Shown here piece after piece: positions 35,201 to 46,172 of a stretch of DNA of 64,000 bases. This stretch comes from Acholoe squamosa. Its lineage: Eukaryota; Annelida; Polychaeta; Phyllodocida; Polynoidae. Position numbers and translations under genes: made by a program. The stretch spans positions 45,943,777-46,007,776 of the forward strand of contig OX439050.1 of assembly GCA_949317995.1 (NCBI GenBank), given 5' to 3'. The notes under the pieces are model-generated. The model did no database searches. It saw only the letters and a program-made list of their open reading frames with translations, and was not told the origin of the DNA. The first letter of the stretch is position 1; each line of letters begins with the position of its first letter.

Positions 35201-37091
35201 CTACACCACCTAGCGCATGGATACAACGAGGTTTACTAACACTCTTTGAGACTAGACCCACTTCCAACTCGTCTAACAATATACCACAATATTCATTATA
35301 GAACCTCCCCTCGAGGATTGACTTATAATTTTTACAATCATAAGTAGTTTGGCAGTCCGGATCCACAATTTTAAACCCTTGAACAATACCATGCCATAGA
35401 AAATCAGCCTCTGTACCACTAATATCAATAAGACCGTTTTGTTGAAGGAAAAAAGCTACTCTACATGGTAGAATTTGAGCTCTCTCACCACCAATGTAAT
35501 GAACACACGTACATACACCTTTTATACAATCGTCATATACCCTGATGCTGGGTAAATCTGCGACACTAACAGTAAAAAGTGGTTCAATATCAACCTGTAT
35601 TAAACTATTACAAGTAACATTTACATCATTTCCTAAAGAATTAAATTCTTGGAGAATATTCTGTTCCGCTACGGACTCAGTCGAAGAAATACAGTCCCCA
35701 ACCAATTTCGTATCATTCACCTCCTGTACTGGAGTTTGTGAAGGCGAGTCGACATCTACCACACCTACCATAACTTGGTCAGGCATCAAACAAATATCAT
35801 TACCAGCTATGGGACATCGACCACCTGCAGTTTCCTATTCATTCCTGGATTTTTGGCATTCAGTTTTACCATGCCAAGAGGAACCGCAACCACTGCAAAC
35901 ATGCTTATATTTACAAGGGTCCCGTACACAACCTTCTGCTCTATTAAAAGCATAGCAAGAGTTATTTGAGATTTTTTGTTTGATACCATTCCTAGTCTTG
36001 GTGGCATAAGCCTTCTGTGCTTGAACAGTACCATCATATGATAAGTGTCTAAGAATGTCAGAGTTGTCTATAACCCCAAAAGCTTCTATCCCATCCTTAT
36101 TTGCCCTGGTCCTAACCGATTTGTCATAGGCCAATAGGGCTGCTACTGTATACATTCTTGTCCCAGCTTTTTCAACCAGAACTTGGAGATGCTTTAACAT
36201 GCCTTTTACATCACTGTTATCTTCAAGTTGACTAGCATCAATTTCTCAACGGTGTCGATCTTTTCCCGTTTTTTTACATACATTTCATGGTCAAACTCGC
36301 CACATTTGGTACTGGCGTGTAGCTTGGATGTAGTGGAGTCTACTGACGACCCTCTTGAAGACGACCAAGGTCTGTGACGAGTAGAAAAGGATGATTTCGA
36401 TCTCCGGTGACGACCACGGTGTGTGCCCTCATCCCACCTCGATCCGTTGCTAAGGACGCTAGGGGACCGCTGCCTAGAAACGTGGCCGCGTCCTTGGAGA
36501 TGTGACGTCACCGGTCGTTGACAAACATTCGCACGTGCATGCTGCCACGCCCCCTCGGCTGATTTCGTCTCGTCTTTCTTGTCCTTTCCAGCAACCAAAT
36601 CCTGCAGTAGATTCTTGATGGTGCACAACTCGCCTTCCAATAGGTCCATCCTATCCGTCTGGTCAATGAATTAGTCGTCTTCTAACCCGTTAGCATGGTT
36701 GGGTGGTGCAGACCTCTGATCCACACAAGACGAATCCAAGTCACTCGCAAATCCCAAATTGGCCGATTCTACTATCTTCTTAGCCGATTTGGCCGATTTT
36801 TTAGAAGTAGTAGCCGCTTTGGCACCTCTGGTTGATTTCCTCCCCATCTTGATTCGAAAAATCAACTATTAACCAAGAAAATCTTTAAAAATCAAGGAAA
36901 CACCCAGCGTGGTGTTACCTGTACAGGTGAATCGAGCCAATTGACGGTTACATTGAAAACTCCCCCTTATATACTGGAGGAGTGTTTACCATGACGTCAT
37001 GCTATGACATCATAGATACCAATGCGCGCTGCAAATAGTCCCTAACCGTCCGCGGCTAATTATATAAATATACATGAGTGTATATAGTTCC

Positions 37092-37134
<43 letters not shown>

Positions 37135-40100
37135 CTAGTAAGGAGCGATTTCTGTGTCGTACAAGTGTCTCCAGGTTGTGCTGGTCATGTAAGGCCTTAA
37201 CCTGGGGATCACGTCTGTCCAGTACCTGCTCACATACCCTCAACCCATCATTTTGGACTATCTGAATTTTTTTCTGGCCCACTTCAGGGCGCTATCAATG
37301 ACCTCTGGACAATACTCCAGTGTAGGAAGTATCATCTGTTTGTACACACTCCTACATGCTTCTTTGCCGGCACGTTTCACGACTCTCCTCAGTTGTGCTA
37401 CCCTCACTGTGCCTATTCCAATCACCTTTGTTATAATTATGTTCTATCAGTGACGGTCCAAGATCACTCCTAGGTAGTTATATTGTGTCACTTCTTTCAG
37501 TGAAGTATCATTTAGTTTGATACTTACATCTTGGAGGTTTGGGTTTCTGTTCCTGTTGTACACCTTCGTTTATTGTGAGTCGATTTGTGTTGCACCAACT
37601 CGCATTGCTGTTTGTGTCTGATTGAAGTACAGCCAAATCGTCAGCATACATATATGATGTTGTGTTTGTAATCACTAAGTTAAGGCTATTTATATACACC
37701 AGGAAAAGCAGTGGCCCCAGAACTGATCCCTGGGGCATGCCACTGTTCACTGGTTCGTCCCTTGACTCTACCCTATTTGCTGTCACATGCTGTTTTCTGT
37801 GCGTCAGGTAGTCTTTGAACCAAGATAAGTTGATGGCAGACCTTTTGAGCACACTCACAGCTAAATATGGCAAAATCCTGACCAATAAGGTGACAACCCA
37901 ACTTTAGCTGACCCTGTATTGCAAAGCAGGGGTCCATAATTAGGGGGGTGATTATTCTACTTTTCTTAGACCCTTAGATACCATCTTGTGGTTATAAGAC
38001 TAAGGCCTCTCCTGGGGAGGGGGCGGACCTTGGCAAAATACTGATAAATCAGCTATTTTGGGGGGCTTTTTTTAATATATATATATATGGCAATGTATAG
38101 ATCCTTGTTCAATGCTTCATGTTCATTTTTACCTCTAGTTTCTATGGTATACTGATAACTAGAATAATATTCAAGTACAAAATCAAAAGATGTGGGCCTC
38201 CACTGCATTTCTGTATTAGGTATTTCATTAGACTTGATCAGCTTTGGCAATCATATTCATAAAGGGTTTTCATAATGCTGCATGTATGTAAGTGGTTAAC
38301 ATATATATGAGCTGTTAATGTGGGCTTGTCTTTTGTACTCTGAAAATAGAAAATAAAGACTGAGAGATTGAACACTACCTTTTACTCTTCGGAAGACTGG
38401 AATTTTATGGTAAGGTAGTAACCATGATAATGGGACTCCAAATACCCAGAATGAACTTAGAATCATCATACTGTATGTCCGGTTAAACCCATTTTCATGG
38501 GCCATCTGAAATATGACACAGATTACTATACATGGTGCTAGCTACATGATGCATGTGTCTTTTCAAATTAAATTTCTCTTTCTCCCAGCCTTACCTCTCT
38601 CATATATACACCAGCAAAACCTTTTGAGAATGAGGATTTCACCCTTCTTGCTTTAACATGCCTATATAGCCGTTCAATTGGAAATTGTTTGTGATCAGTA
38701 TTATAACCATTAGCACTGAATGCATTTCCTTTTAAGTTTGAAGTGCCTAATAGTATCAAATATGAACACCGTGTTAATTTCCCTATGGGGATGCTGATAC
38801 CATAGGGAATTACAGGTCAGATATTCTTAGCCTACTATGATAGATGTATAGGACACAGGTTAAGCTCTACTAGGTTAATTTGTTTCATGGTAGATAGTAA
38901 AAATACTTGCCTTTACAGCCTGAAAGGAAAATGAAGTAGTAAGAAAACCAGTAAAGAGACCATTGAGAGTACTACTACGTCCACCTGCCAGTTGTGCCAC
39001 CTGAATGGAAGAAGTCAAGCAATGAAGAAAATAATAAACATAAAACCAATTCAGTGCAGATTGAATGATAAGTAGTAAGAACAATTTATCATTTTAAGAT
39101 TTAAACAAAGAGCATTACACACAAAAAAAAACTTGAGCCAGCCTTGCATAATGATGCCCTATGAATTGACTGCCATTTGGAAGATTCTGATAAACTGAAA
39201 CATTCATTATTGTAGGGGTTATTAAGTTCATTTTCTTGGGGTGGGAATGTCATGCATATGGATGAAACTATTTAGCTAGAATGAGATATTAGTGACAATG
39301 AGGAAAGGTAAGTGTCATTTTTACACAAAGAGAAGAAAAAAAAATCTTTCAACTTACATTGGCATGAATCATGATGAGAGTGCTAGAGCATATCCCCAAC
39401 AGACATCCACCCACCAGGTATAACCATTGGCATTCTGGTGGATCAAACAATGACATTATACAAATTATTCTACTAGAGCATTAAGGTTTGTGGTTATTCT
39501 CTAGTGACTTCAGTAGAATTTCATTTTAGCATTGATACTGAGAACCCATGATAGACCTATATAACTTACACTAGGATGGCTTCACCCAGATTGGAATGAA
39601 GTAAAAATATATGTTGGTAATAAGATACAACATGTACAAAAAGTGAAGACTGTTGAAGTTTACACTAAGTTCACACTATTTTGTGTATATTGTTTATACG
39701 CATTGTAATAAATGCTTTGATTATATGAATTGCACTCTTACTTACAAATACACATATCTATGAAGATCCTGCTGGCTAAACAATATGGCTGCCCCACATA
39801 TTTACCTTGAGAAGTGTAGCCTATCAGCATGTATGAAGCAATTCCCATTATCCTATTAACAAGAATTACCAATAATTAGAGAAGAGTCATTCATCTCATA
39901 TTATATTTAATTAACTTCATCTTCTAATATGATTTAAATGCTTTACTGTGGTCGTAGTTTATTTCACTCTGTACATATTTTCGCTTATTTCACGGAATTC
40001 AAAAGTCAGTGAATTCATGTACATAGTTAATATTGCTACAATATTCAAGGGAAGTAACCTTCCTGGGCAATTACAAGTCAAACTCCCATCACCGAGTATG

Positions 40101-42764
40101 CATGGATGGAAGGTGAGGGGGTTAATACTTGAAAGCATTTAGCACCTTGTTGCCCTGGATACCAGATCCCAATTACCATTGCCAAGAAAGCAATGACTAC
40201 CAATAGTACCAAAAACATAAGGATTTCTATGTTGTTGTATATGTTTGTCTAGGATTTTGTCTGCCAAAGGTTGTCATGTCAGATCTCTCTAACCAGTCAT
40301 CACTACACTCAGGATCTTTTGATTGTTGTTGATTTAAAAAATCTGTGAATTTAAATACACGCAAAATGGTACTTGTCTGGCTTATAGAATCAGCAAAATT
40401 TGTGGGTGCGCTTTGTAGGTGGAAATATTCTAGATTTTATATGATTGTCCACATTGTTTAAAAGCAGTTGAGAGAATGTTTGTACACTTTGTACACTATT
40501 TGTAAGGAATGCATACATCATAAAAAAAATAACTCCAAGTATACACAATGTATTTGGCTTATACAGCTTCAAAATTTCTTGTTTGATTTACTGGTATGCT
40601 ATATTAATTGAATAATTTTTAGATAATGTTTTACTTATGATGGTTTACATGCAGACAATGCGGGTGATTCTAAGACCAAACCGATCAAAGAAGACTCCCA
40701 TGGGGAAAATGCCCAGTCCAAAAAAGACTACAGCCAAGGTGAAGGCCAAGGAGAGACGCAGGGTCTGGTCTGTACACTCTGTAAGCCTCACTGCAGCTGT
40801 TGTCATGGCATCCTCTTGTCCTGGCCCACTGGTAACATTTGGAACCATAGGGGCTTTATGATCACATAGATTCTCATATATACCATCCTCCTGTCAGAAT
40901 AGAAGAAAATAATTTGCTTCCCCTTCAATAAAGAAGTTCATCATCTTTGACCAATAGTTGAACATTACAGATCTCTAAAAAGTAATGATATAGAGGAAGG
41001 AAGAAAAACGGTTTATCAAAACGTGATATGAAATAAATGCCCACAGATAATGCAGGTGGTGAGATGTTGGGGAATAATACATCTGAGGGTTTAGTAATAT
41101 GGTGGGAGCTAGCCCAGTGGCTACAGGCATTGCCTGAGCTGGTTGCCAATATCTCTGCCATCAGTTGAGTACCATCTCCCCCCAAGAAATCAGCAGTGAA
41201 GTGAAGGAATTTTGTTACTGCAGGCTGACAATTAATCAGGTATTACTGAGGCTGAGTTTAAGACCAGGTAAGCCTGCATTTCTTGGCAAAATAAGACAAG
41301 TGAATTAATCCTTGCTAGGTAGTAACCATTATTAGCAAGCAATCACTGTCATTAATGATCCCCAATGGATTCCTTACTGTGGTAGTCTGGGGGAAAGATT
41401 ATCTGTTCCTAAACAACTTGTCATATACACTGTACTGAACCATAAAAAGTAGCAAGAGTCTATGGAGTACATGGGTGAAGCTGCAAAAGAATTTTTCTGT
41501 TTTATAGGAACAAGGCAGGCCTCTGTTATCACATTTTGATCAGAACACCTGTTGCAGAAACCAAAGGCCTTACCAATTGCCCAAACCACCAATTATTTTC
41601 TTAAATTTGATTTGATTGGAGCCAGGGGGGGGGCTCAGAATCCTCTGACATAACAAAATAGGCTAATGTAGTTGTGAGCTTGCTGTTGCTAGGCAAAGAA
41701 TGGTGTTACACATAAACAACCTTGATTTCCAACAATCATCACTAATTGATTTCTTAGAGTTGATGAAATGAATTATGATGACCTCTTAGAGGTCTACATA
41801 CACATATGTTCCTTTACATGTTTGCATAAAGGGGCTTGATGCTATGCGAATTTGTAATTGCTAAGCAACCTTTCCTCCTCACAGAAAAATGGGACCACCA
41901 GACAAAAGGCACCTTAGCCAACGTTCATAATGATGTCATGTTAACCCCCTACAGTGTTGAGCCAACATTGGGACAATGTCGCCTTCTAGGGTGTAAAGTA
42001 GGTAAACTTCCCAGGGCTGGACTGGGTTGGAACTTAACTGATGCTATACAAACAGAAGTCTGATTAACTTTAACTTTTAAAACATGGGGAGACAGACACG
42101 TAGAAGGGGGGTTAGGTCCTGTTGACTACACATCATCATATATACTTGTTGTACACACATTTGTTTAGGAGTGACAAATAGATAAGAGAAAGGTGGGAGA
42201 AGATAGGAAATAAATTATAGCTGACAGGTAGTACTGTATGACTACATGTTATGTGTACAGAATAACAGTTCACATCATATACTTTTGCAATGCATATCTC
42301 AATACAAAAACAACAAAAGAAAGTTTTCAATACTACCAAAGCTTAAGACATGAAAGTTATGAATTTTAAGAATGATGAAAAAAGAACTACCAAAGTAAAG
42401 AAATTACATAGAATCATCAAATAATAGAAATTACTACAATTACCTCTAGAACATAGACCATAGAGGCCCAGCCAAAGACGGACCCAGAAAGTACAACAGA
42501 CTCCAGAAGACAACCAAATACGGCAAAGTAGGTTTTCACAGTCCTTGAAGGTCTGGTACCATTAGGTACCTTCACAGTATCCTTAGAGCTCTGTTTCCAA
42601 GCATCCCTGCCCTGTCTTGGCCTTGCAGTGAGATCTGTAACAATGAGTGTGACTCTTTCCTCTACCCCTTCCTTTGGTTCAGGGGTTACTACTGAACCAT
42701 CAGCTGATTGATAAATAAAACTATCCATGGTCCTCCTTTATATTGGTTCAAGTATGAGATGGAC
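29799..42764 (-). CDS. SLC43-like membrane transporter (ten coding exons)
   Basis: The minus strand encodes a major-facilitator transporter of the SLC43 family (LAT3/LAT4 amino-acid and SLC43A3 nucleobase transporters, plasma membrane, 12 helices). Exons in order: 42444-42764 (ATG 42728), 40649-40890, 40146-40226, 39358-39434, 38911-39000, 38379-38505, 31578-31748, 31054-31342, 30138-30258, 29799-29912 (stop TAA). Family landmarks are the first helix ending VFGWASMVYVLE, EDGIYENLCDH, FPMGVFFDRFGLRITRI (MFS loop 2-3), RSSTLNGLFTGFLTTSFSF, a central loop, then MHFGKLFGMGYGIGG near the end. The total of about 530 residues fits the family. All junction phases agree except exon 2 to 3, which is off by one. 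One donor is GC (after 38911). An acceptor 36 nt before the ATG implies an upstream non-coding exon. Substrate is not predictable. Confidence 0.85.
30138..30258 (-). CDS. SLC43-like gene, exon 9
   Basis: Acceptor TATCTTCCAG before 30258 and donor ACCG|GTAATG after 30138. It encodes FPTMHFGKLFGMGYGIGGLS and the next helix. This matches the conserved HFGKLFG segment of SLC43. Confidence 0.85.
31054..31342 (-). CDS. SLC43-like gene, exon 8
   Basis: Acceptor TATTTGCAG before 31342 and donor ACCTC|GTGAGT after 31054. It encodes VSFYTDLQAWSLMGALLCAP, a hydrophilic loop and FGKSFTYTSAIAFLSTS, corresponding to helices 8-10 of the family. It has 289 nt, 15 nt more than the paralogous exon at 48679-48952. 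Confidence 0.85.
31578..31748 (-). CDS. SLC43-like gene, exon 7
   Basis: Acceptor TTTGTATGCAG before 31748 and donor AAAG|GTAAGC after 31578. It encodes LKMCIFSPTYVLFVVWFSVI, the helix after the central loop of SLC43. Phase matches exon 6 although 6.6 kb of mobile elements and intron now separate them. Confidence 0.85.
31816..32172. other. Intronic sequence absent from the paralog
   Basis: This ~350-bp stretch has no counterpart in unit 2, where the matching sequence jumps from about 49425 to 49428. It is therefore inserted DNA. CATTAGGACATTTAGGTCA-type sequence is present but I cannot name a family. Confidence 0.4.
32173..32228. repeat. AT dinucleotide microsatellite
   Basis: A pure (AT)n run of ~56 bp lies directly against the left end of the DIRS-order element. 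Confidence 0.95.
32230..32404. repeat. Split direct repeat of the DIRS-order element (outer copy, left)
   Basis: 175 bp beginning ATCTCGCTACCAGGGAATAA, identical by eye to 32738-32912. In element orientation (minus) this is the 3' terminal repeat. Confidence 0.9.
32523..32733. repeat. Split direct repeat of the DIRS-order element (inner copy)
   Basis: 211 bp containing CACCCAGCGTGGTGTTACC and ATGACGTCATGCTATGACAT. It matches 36884-37094 with about two differences. Confidence 0.9.
32738..32912. repeat. Split direct repeat of the DIRS-order element (inner copy)
   Basis: 175-bp copy of 32230-32404, abutting 32523-32733 to form the internal junction typical of split-direct-repeat DIRS elements. 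Confidence 0.9.
36884..37094. repeat. Split direct repeat of the DIRS-order element (outer copy, right)
   Basis: 211-bp partner of 32523-32733, at the 5' end of the element in its own orientation. Confidence 0.9.
37095..37850 (-). mobile_element. LINE fragment, CR1/L2-like, RT to C-terminus
   Basis: The minus strand shows RT motifs SWFKDYLTHRKQHV, GMPQGSVLGPLLFLVYINSL and the catalytic MYADDLAVL at about 37.6-37.85 kb. After internal loss comes a C-terminal segment with VQNDGLRVCEQVLDRRDP and LHDQHNLETLVRHRNRSL (37.15-37.28 kb). A (TG)n/(CA)n run at 37104-37130 follows as a possible 3' tail. The fragment begins inside RT, so it is heavily 5'-truncated, and the frame is interrupted. It is absent from the paralogous intron in unit 2, so it inserted after the duplication or was lost there. 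Confidence 0.85.
37104..37131. repeat. TG dinucleotide microsatellite
   Basis: (TG)n run between the DIRS-order element and the LINE fragment, preceded by ATATATAT. Confidence 0.9.
38379..38505 (-). CDS. SLC43-like gene, exon 6
   Basis: Acceptor TCATATTTCAG before 38505 and donor AAAG|GTAGTG after 38379. It encodes NRTYSMMILSSFWVFGVPLS and the loop start YHKIPVFRRVK. Its last G joins exon 7 to make an Asp codon, which confirms that the two exons belong together. Confidence 0.85.
38911..39000 (-). CDS. SLC43-like gene, exon 5
   Basis: Acceptor TTCCATTCAG before 39000. The donor is GC type (GTAAAG|GCAAGTAT) after 38911. It encodes VAQLAGGRSSTLNGLFTGF and LTTSFSFQAVK, matching the conserved helix that contains the family RST motif. 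Length 90 nt, phase 0 to 0. Confidence 0.85.
39358..39434 (-). CDS. SLC43-like gene, exon 4
   Basis: Acceptor TTTGATCCACCAG before 39434 and donor CCAAT|GTAAGT after 39358. It encodes CQWLYLVGGCLLGICSSTLI and MIHAN, a hydrophobic helix that precedes the RST segment in the family. Confidence 0.8.
40146..40226 (-). CDS. SLC43-like gene, exon 3
   Basis: Acceptor ACAACATAG before 40226 and a weak donor CAAG|GTGCTA after 40146. The hydrophobic reading is ILMFLVLLVVIAFLAMVIG then IWYPGQQ. It fits exon 4 in phase but is one base out of phase with the best donor of exon 2. Confidence 0.65.
40649..40890 (-). CDS. SLC43-like gene, exon 2
   Basis: Acceptor TTCTATTCTGACAG before 40890 and donor GCAT|GTAAAC after 40649. 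It encodes EDGIYENLCDHKAP, an acidic extracellular loop, then helix 2 and FPMGVFFDRFGLRITRI, the MFS signature loop with its Asp-Arg pair. Confidence 0.85.
40925..42443. other. Intron 1 of the SLC43-like gene
   Basis: No exon or mobile element is recognised. The part 41161-41400 has an inverted counterpart at 56010-56226 in the duplicate block. Confidence 0.6.
42444..42764 (-). CDS. SLC43-like gene, exon with start codon
   Basis: Acceptor GTCTTTTCTTCAG before 42764, then 36 nt of leader and ATG at 42728 in the context ACCATGG. It encodes a ~65-residue hydrophilic N-terminus and the first helix ending GWASMVYVLE. The donor TAGAG|GTAATT is after 42444. The leader acceptor shows that transcription starts in an upstream exon, perhaps the one ending at 44416. 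Confidence 0.85.
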
Positions 42765-43990
42765 CTGAAGAAAAGACGTTGGTCTAAGATATAACATCAT
42801 TAGTAAATCAATAATAAATTGACTTTAGGTGAGTAATTCAGTAGTCTAGGGTGCTCAGGCTACTTTTCAGCAAGTAGTCTAGGGTGCTACTTTTCAGGGG
42901 GAAAAAACAGAAAAACGCGTCTTTTCCATCCCTATGGTTATGGATAGAGGGGATCATGAGTATTAAAATAATTAAATAATTGTTATTATACCATCCTTTT
43001 TAATTGAACCTCTCCTTAAAGTAAGGGGTTTAAGGAAGACAACCTCAACCATTTTGCCTGAGCTGCACTAGCATCAAATGCATGTATGCATTAGCTGCAA
43101 CACTTTTTAATCCATTGTTCTTCTTGTCTACATTTTCTCAAACCACCCTGAATTACAATCTTTTGCCCCCCGCCCCCCCAGAAAAAGTGTCTGGTCTCTT
43201 GGACTAATGGGGGCTGGGGTTGTGATGTTATCCATCAATTGCCCCTTGAATAGTCAGTCCTTTATGTTGGGGGTAAGGCCTACCAAAATAGCCTTGTGAT
43301 GCATCAACCTTTCGTCTCCTTTATTTTGGTGTAGAGTGATGAGTTGGCATAGTGGCAGCCATATTAGGAATTTGTGCTTTCTATACTTGAAGTGATCAGT
43401 TACTTATACTCATGTGTTATCAAAGACTGAATGGTGTAGGTGTATTTGTGGGAGTTTGATTTGCCACTTGGTATACATTATATTTGATAACATTGCAAAA
43501 TAATATATTATGTTTATAATGTGCAATTCAACTGTACGTTTTTGTACAAGAGTCATAGAGAAAAAAGTATGGCTAATGTTGGCCTTATTCCATAATATTA
43601 TGGCTTATGTACATCAGAGCTCTCAACAAATGTTGTACACTCCATACGAGTATGGAATCGTGTAGAAGGGTCAGATTTGTCTATACTATTGTTGCATGTT
43701 CCCCTAGAAATCTGTGTTCCTGACTGATAGGTATGTTGTCTCGTAGTAGTTGCTTCAGATTATTCATGTCCAAATGAGTGTGCACTTATGTATTCATTCA
43801 CTGCTGCTCTATTGTTCTGTGACATTTTACAATATGTATTATCTCCAATGGATGGCCAAATATGTAACAGCCTATCTAACTAATTCTAAGTTGGGTTGCC
43901 ACAGTCTCTCCATGGAGAGAAGCTATACTGCTAATAAAGAATTTAGCTCTAGGAAAAAGAAAAGGACAGTGAGAAAACAGAAAGTGCAAT

Positions 43991-44060
43991 ACCTGTGGAT
44001 CAACACGGTAAAAGGTACACCCATGCACCCCCTCATGGGCGTACCGTGTTGATCCACAGA
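43991..44060. repeat. Foldback hairpin element
   Basis: Arms CTGTGGATCAACACGGTA and TACCGTGTTGATCCACAG plus inner GTACACCCATG/CATGGGCGTAC. The paralogous site near 59155 lacks it, so it inserted after duplication. Confidence 0.85.
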
Positions 44061-44415
44061 GAGTCTGTCCTTATAATGTGAGTGAGTGAGTAATAGATGT
44101 GTTACACCATTTTGACAGCTAAGATCATATTCATGGTGAGAACTACATTACACAATTTCACAGAGGAATGTGTCGGTGCCCACGCATATGTGCACCATAC
44201 ATATCCTGAGAAAAGAGGAGAAATAGACCCTTTGAAGTGGTCTAGGGAAGCCCCCTTATAACATGGCTTAGAGATGCGAAATCTACAAAACAAAACAGTT
44301 ATATCTAAGGATTTTGATGGCTGTCGAAAATGTGAGAGCCCTTCCAAGTAACATTATCACAATACCTTTTATTCGATGGGAATTACATTATATTAAAAAA
44401 AAATTGTGCACTCAC

Positions 44416-44560
44416 CACCACCCTCTGCACCAAGGCCCCCCTTGATTCGACTAAGCCTAGTCCAAGCCAAGTTGATCACCACTTCATCTCTGGTCAAGGA
44501 TAATGGAATGTGGGGTGTTCACTGGGTCATATTGGACATGGAGACTGAACCCTGATAATG
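44416..44560 (-). other. Candidate 5' non-coding exon of the SLC43-like gene
   Basis: On the minus strand the sequence ends at a strong donor (GAGGGTGGTG|GTGAGTGCAC). It shares LTRDEVVINLAWTRLSRI-type reading with 16500-16660 and is also similar to 62332-62390. It lies 1.7 kb upstream of the coding start, whose exon has an acceptor. The open frame has an in-frame stop upstream, so a leader exon is more likely than a coding one. Confidence 0.4.
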
Positions 44561-44699
44561 GAGGGGTTTTAGGTGTGGGGCAATGGGATATTTCTCATCT
44601 AATTTAATCACCAGTGACAGTGACTGGAGAGTCCAGTCAGGTCTTATTGTAGATTATCTATATATAACTGTAAGGCGTTTACACCCCAGCAAATTGTCG

Positions 44700-45165
44700 T
44701 CATCCGTCGCCATGATTGGTGATCAATGGTTAGACCATTCTGAGTGATAACTCACTTTGTCATCTTTCACCATTGTGCGTCAGTCTCACACTGCATAACA
44801 CCATTGCTGCCAAGATGAACCTCACTCACTTTTGACTATGTGCCACTCCCTGTCAACTCATCACTAACATTACCAACATGGATCTCACTGCATGAGTATG
44901 CACCACTCTGTGAACTCTTACTCTGACTCAGCATGGTGACTTATCACCACTATTGTGCCACTCTCTCTCAACTCTCACTCATGTCAGCGACTTTTCACCA
45001 TGATTGCCAACGTGGATCTCACTCAATGCGTCAGACCGTGCCCCTTCCTGTCAACTCTCACTCAGAATGGCAACTTTTCACCGCCTTTGCCAGCATGGAT
45101 CTCACTCACTGAGAAGTCTCACTAAAGCATGACATCTTATCACCATCATTGCCAACAGGAAGGGC
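44700..45165. repeat. ~85-bp degenerate tandem repeat
   Basis: About five units share TGTCAACTCTCACTCAGCAT, ACTTATCACCACCATTGCCA and ATGGATCTCACTCACTGA in the same order. The array stops at the TIR element at 45168 and partial units resume at 46185-46235. Confidence 0.8.
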
Positions 45166-45167
45166 AG

Positions 45168-46172
45168 AGTGACCTTGAGTCGTCCATGTACCTTGAGTCG
45201 GCCACTTTGCATGTGTATAGTGCCAAAATTAAATTATCAATGACCACCTCAGAGGATTTTGAGCTATGTTTCATTGATACAAGATAGGAAGATGCAACAT
45301 TTGCTATCCTTCCATCTCTGGCTTTTTCAAGTCTATCACCTTCAACAGACTGTCGGTGACAGCATGTAAGGGATAGTATCCATACAAATAGAGGTGGGTT
45401 TCTGATGGTTTGCAAGCCACTTATATTAAGGTGCAACTAAATGAAGATAAACTTACAATGATGTCCTAGTAGTCAAGGGACAAGGTTAACCTTAACTAAC
45501 TTGTGTATGGATTACATGCACATTCTGTCAATAATCAGTAAACTGGAAATCTGCCCTTTCCATGCATCAGGTACACAATAGACTTTCTCCTATATAGTAG
45601 TTGATTCATGATATTATTTGGTCGACTCAAGGTACTGGTGACCGACTCATGGTACTGATGGGGCCACACACAAAAAAAATCTGTGTTTCTGGTAACATGG
45701 TCCAAAAAGTTGAGGTAGGTAGGTCGGATTTTTTTGATTTTTTGATTTTTTTTTGTGCCATGTCTCATATAGTCATTCTTTGCTGGGTTTTCACTAGTGA
45801 GTGTTAGAAAAGATCATTTCCTGCATGGGATAATTGGAAAATATGTCCCTACATGTCAAATAACAAGAATATTCTAAAATTTAAAAAATCAGGAAAAAAT
45901 TGAAAAAATCTTCAAAACATTCTGAGGTCGGCCCTATTTAGCTGAGGTTGGTCGGGTGACCGGAAACAAACTTTTTTGTTGTTGAAAAAATACACATCAC
46001 TTAGGGAATGAAGCCTTATAGGGCCTGATGAACATGAGTATAAGAGTTGCTACCTCATTTACTGGAAAGGCAGACACTTCACGATAATTTATCCATTTTC
46101 CGGTGCACCCTACTAGTATAGCACAGATCCTAGAAAAGGTTGGAGGTTGCAGGTGGACGACTCATGGTCACT
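45168..46172. mobile_element. Non-autonomous DNA transposon with 19-bp inverted ends
   Basis: The left end AGTGACCTTGAGTCGTCCA (45168-45186) and right end TGGACGACTCATGGTCACT (46154-46172) are inverted copies with one mismatch. They enclose ~1.0 kb that interrupts the 85-bp tandem array. GTCGACTCAAGGTACTGGTG near 45621 repeats part of the terminal sequence internally. No transposase frame is present. I see no clear target duplication. Confidence 0.7.

Larger units (their letters stand above)
32230..37094 (-). mobile_element. DIRS-order tyrosine-recombinase retrotransposon with split direct repeats (fossil, young)
   Basis: Two direct-repeat pairs are arranged as in PAT/Ngaro-type elements. 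In element (minus) orientation they read A1 (36884-37094), coding region, adjacent B1 (32738-32912) and A2 (32523-32733), spacer, then B2 (32230-32404). Parts from the 5' end are a gag-like basic region (36.2-36.87 kb) and a C3H-type Cys/His motif region (35.8-36.2 kb). RT with YLDDFIIIANS (34.2-35.8 kb) follows, then RNase H with YSDSSIKGFGAW (34.1-34.4 kb) and a tyrosine recombinase with HSLRHGG and a distal Tyr (32.96-33.9 kb). No LTRs, integrase or target duplication are expected or seen. The repeat pairs differ by only about two of 211 bases in one pair and none in the other, so the insertion is recent. It looks nearly whole with few breaks. It lies in intron 6 of the SLC43-like gene. Confidence 0.92.
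29516..44560. repeat. Tandem duplicated block, unit 1
   Basis: Sequence from CATGCAATACTAGTATTGTC onward is repeated from 47422. Matching stretches include 29516-31815 with 47422-49425, 37845-37925 with 49428-49545, 40443-40620 with 55775-55945, 43330-43490 with 57888-58053, 43500-43850 with 58566-58870, and 44230-44560 with 62127-62400. This unit carries the complete set of transporter exons. It is interrupted by a DIRS-order element and a LINE fragment (31.8-37.85 kb) and a hairpin (43991-44060). Confidence 0.85.

Noticed and set aside
40390-40572. Hydrophobic frame as an extra transporter exon
   Set aside because: It lacks good splice sites, its paralog at 55.8 kb is not open, and family alignment leaves no room for another helix.
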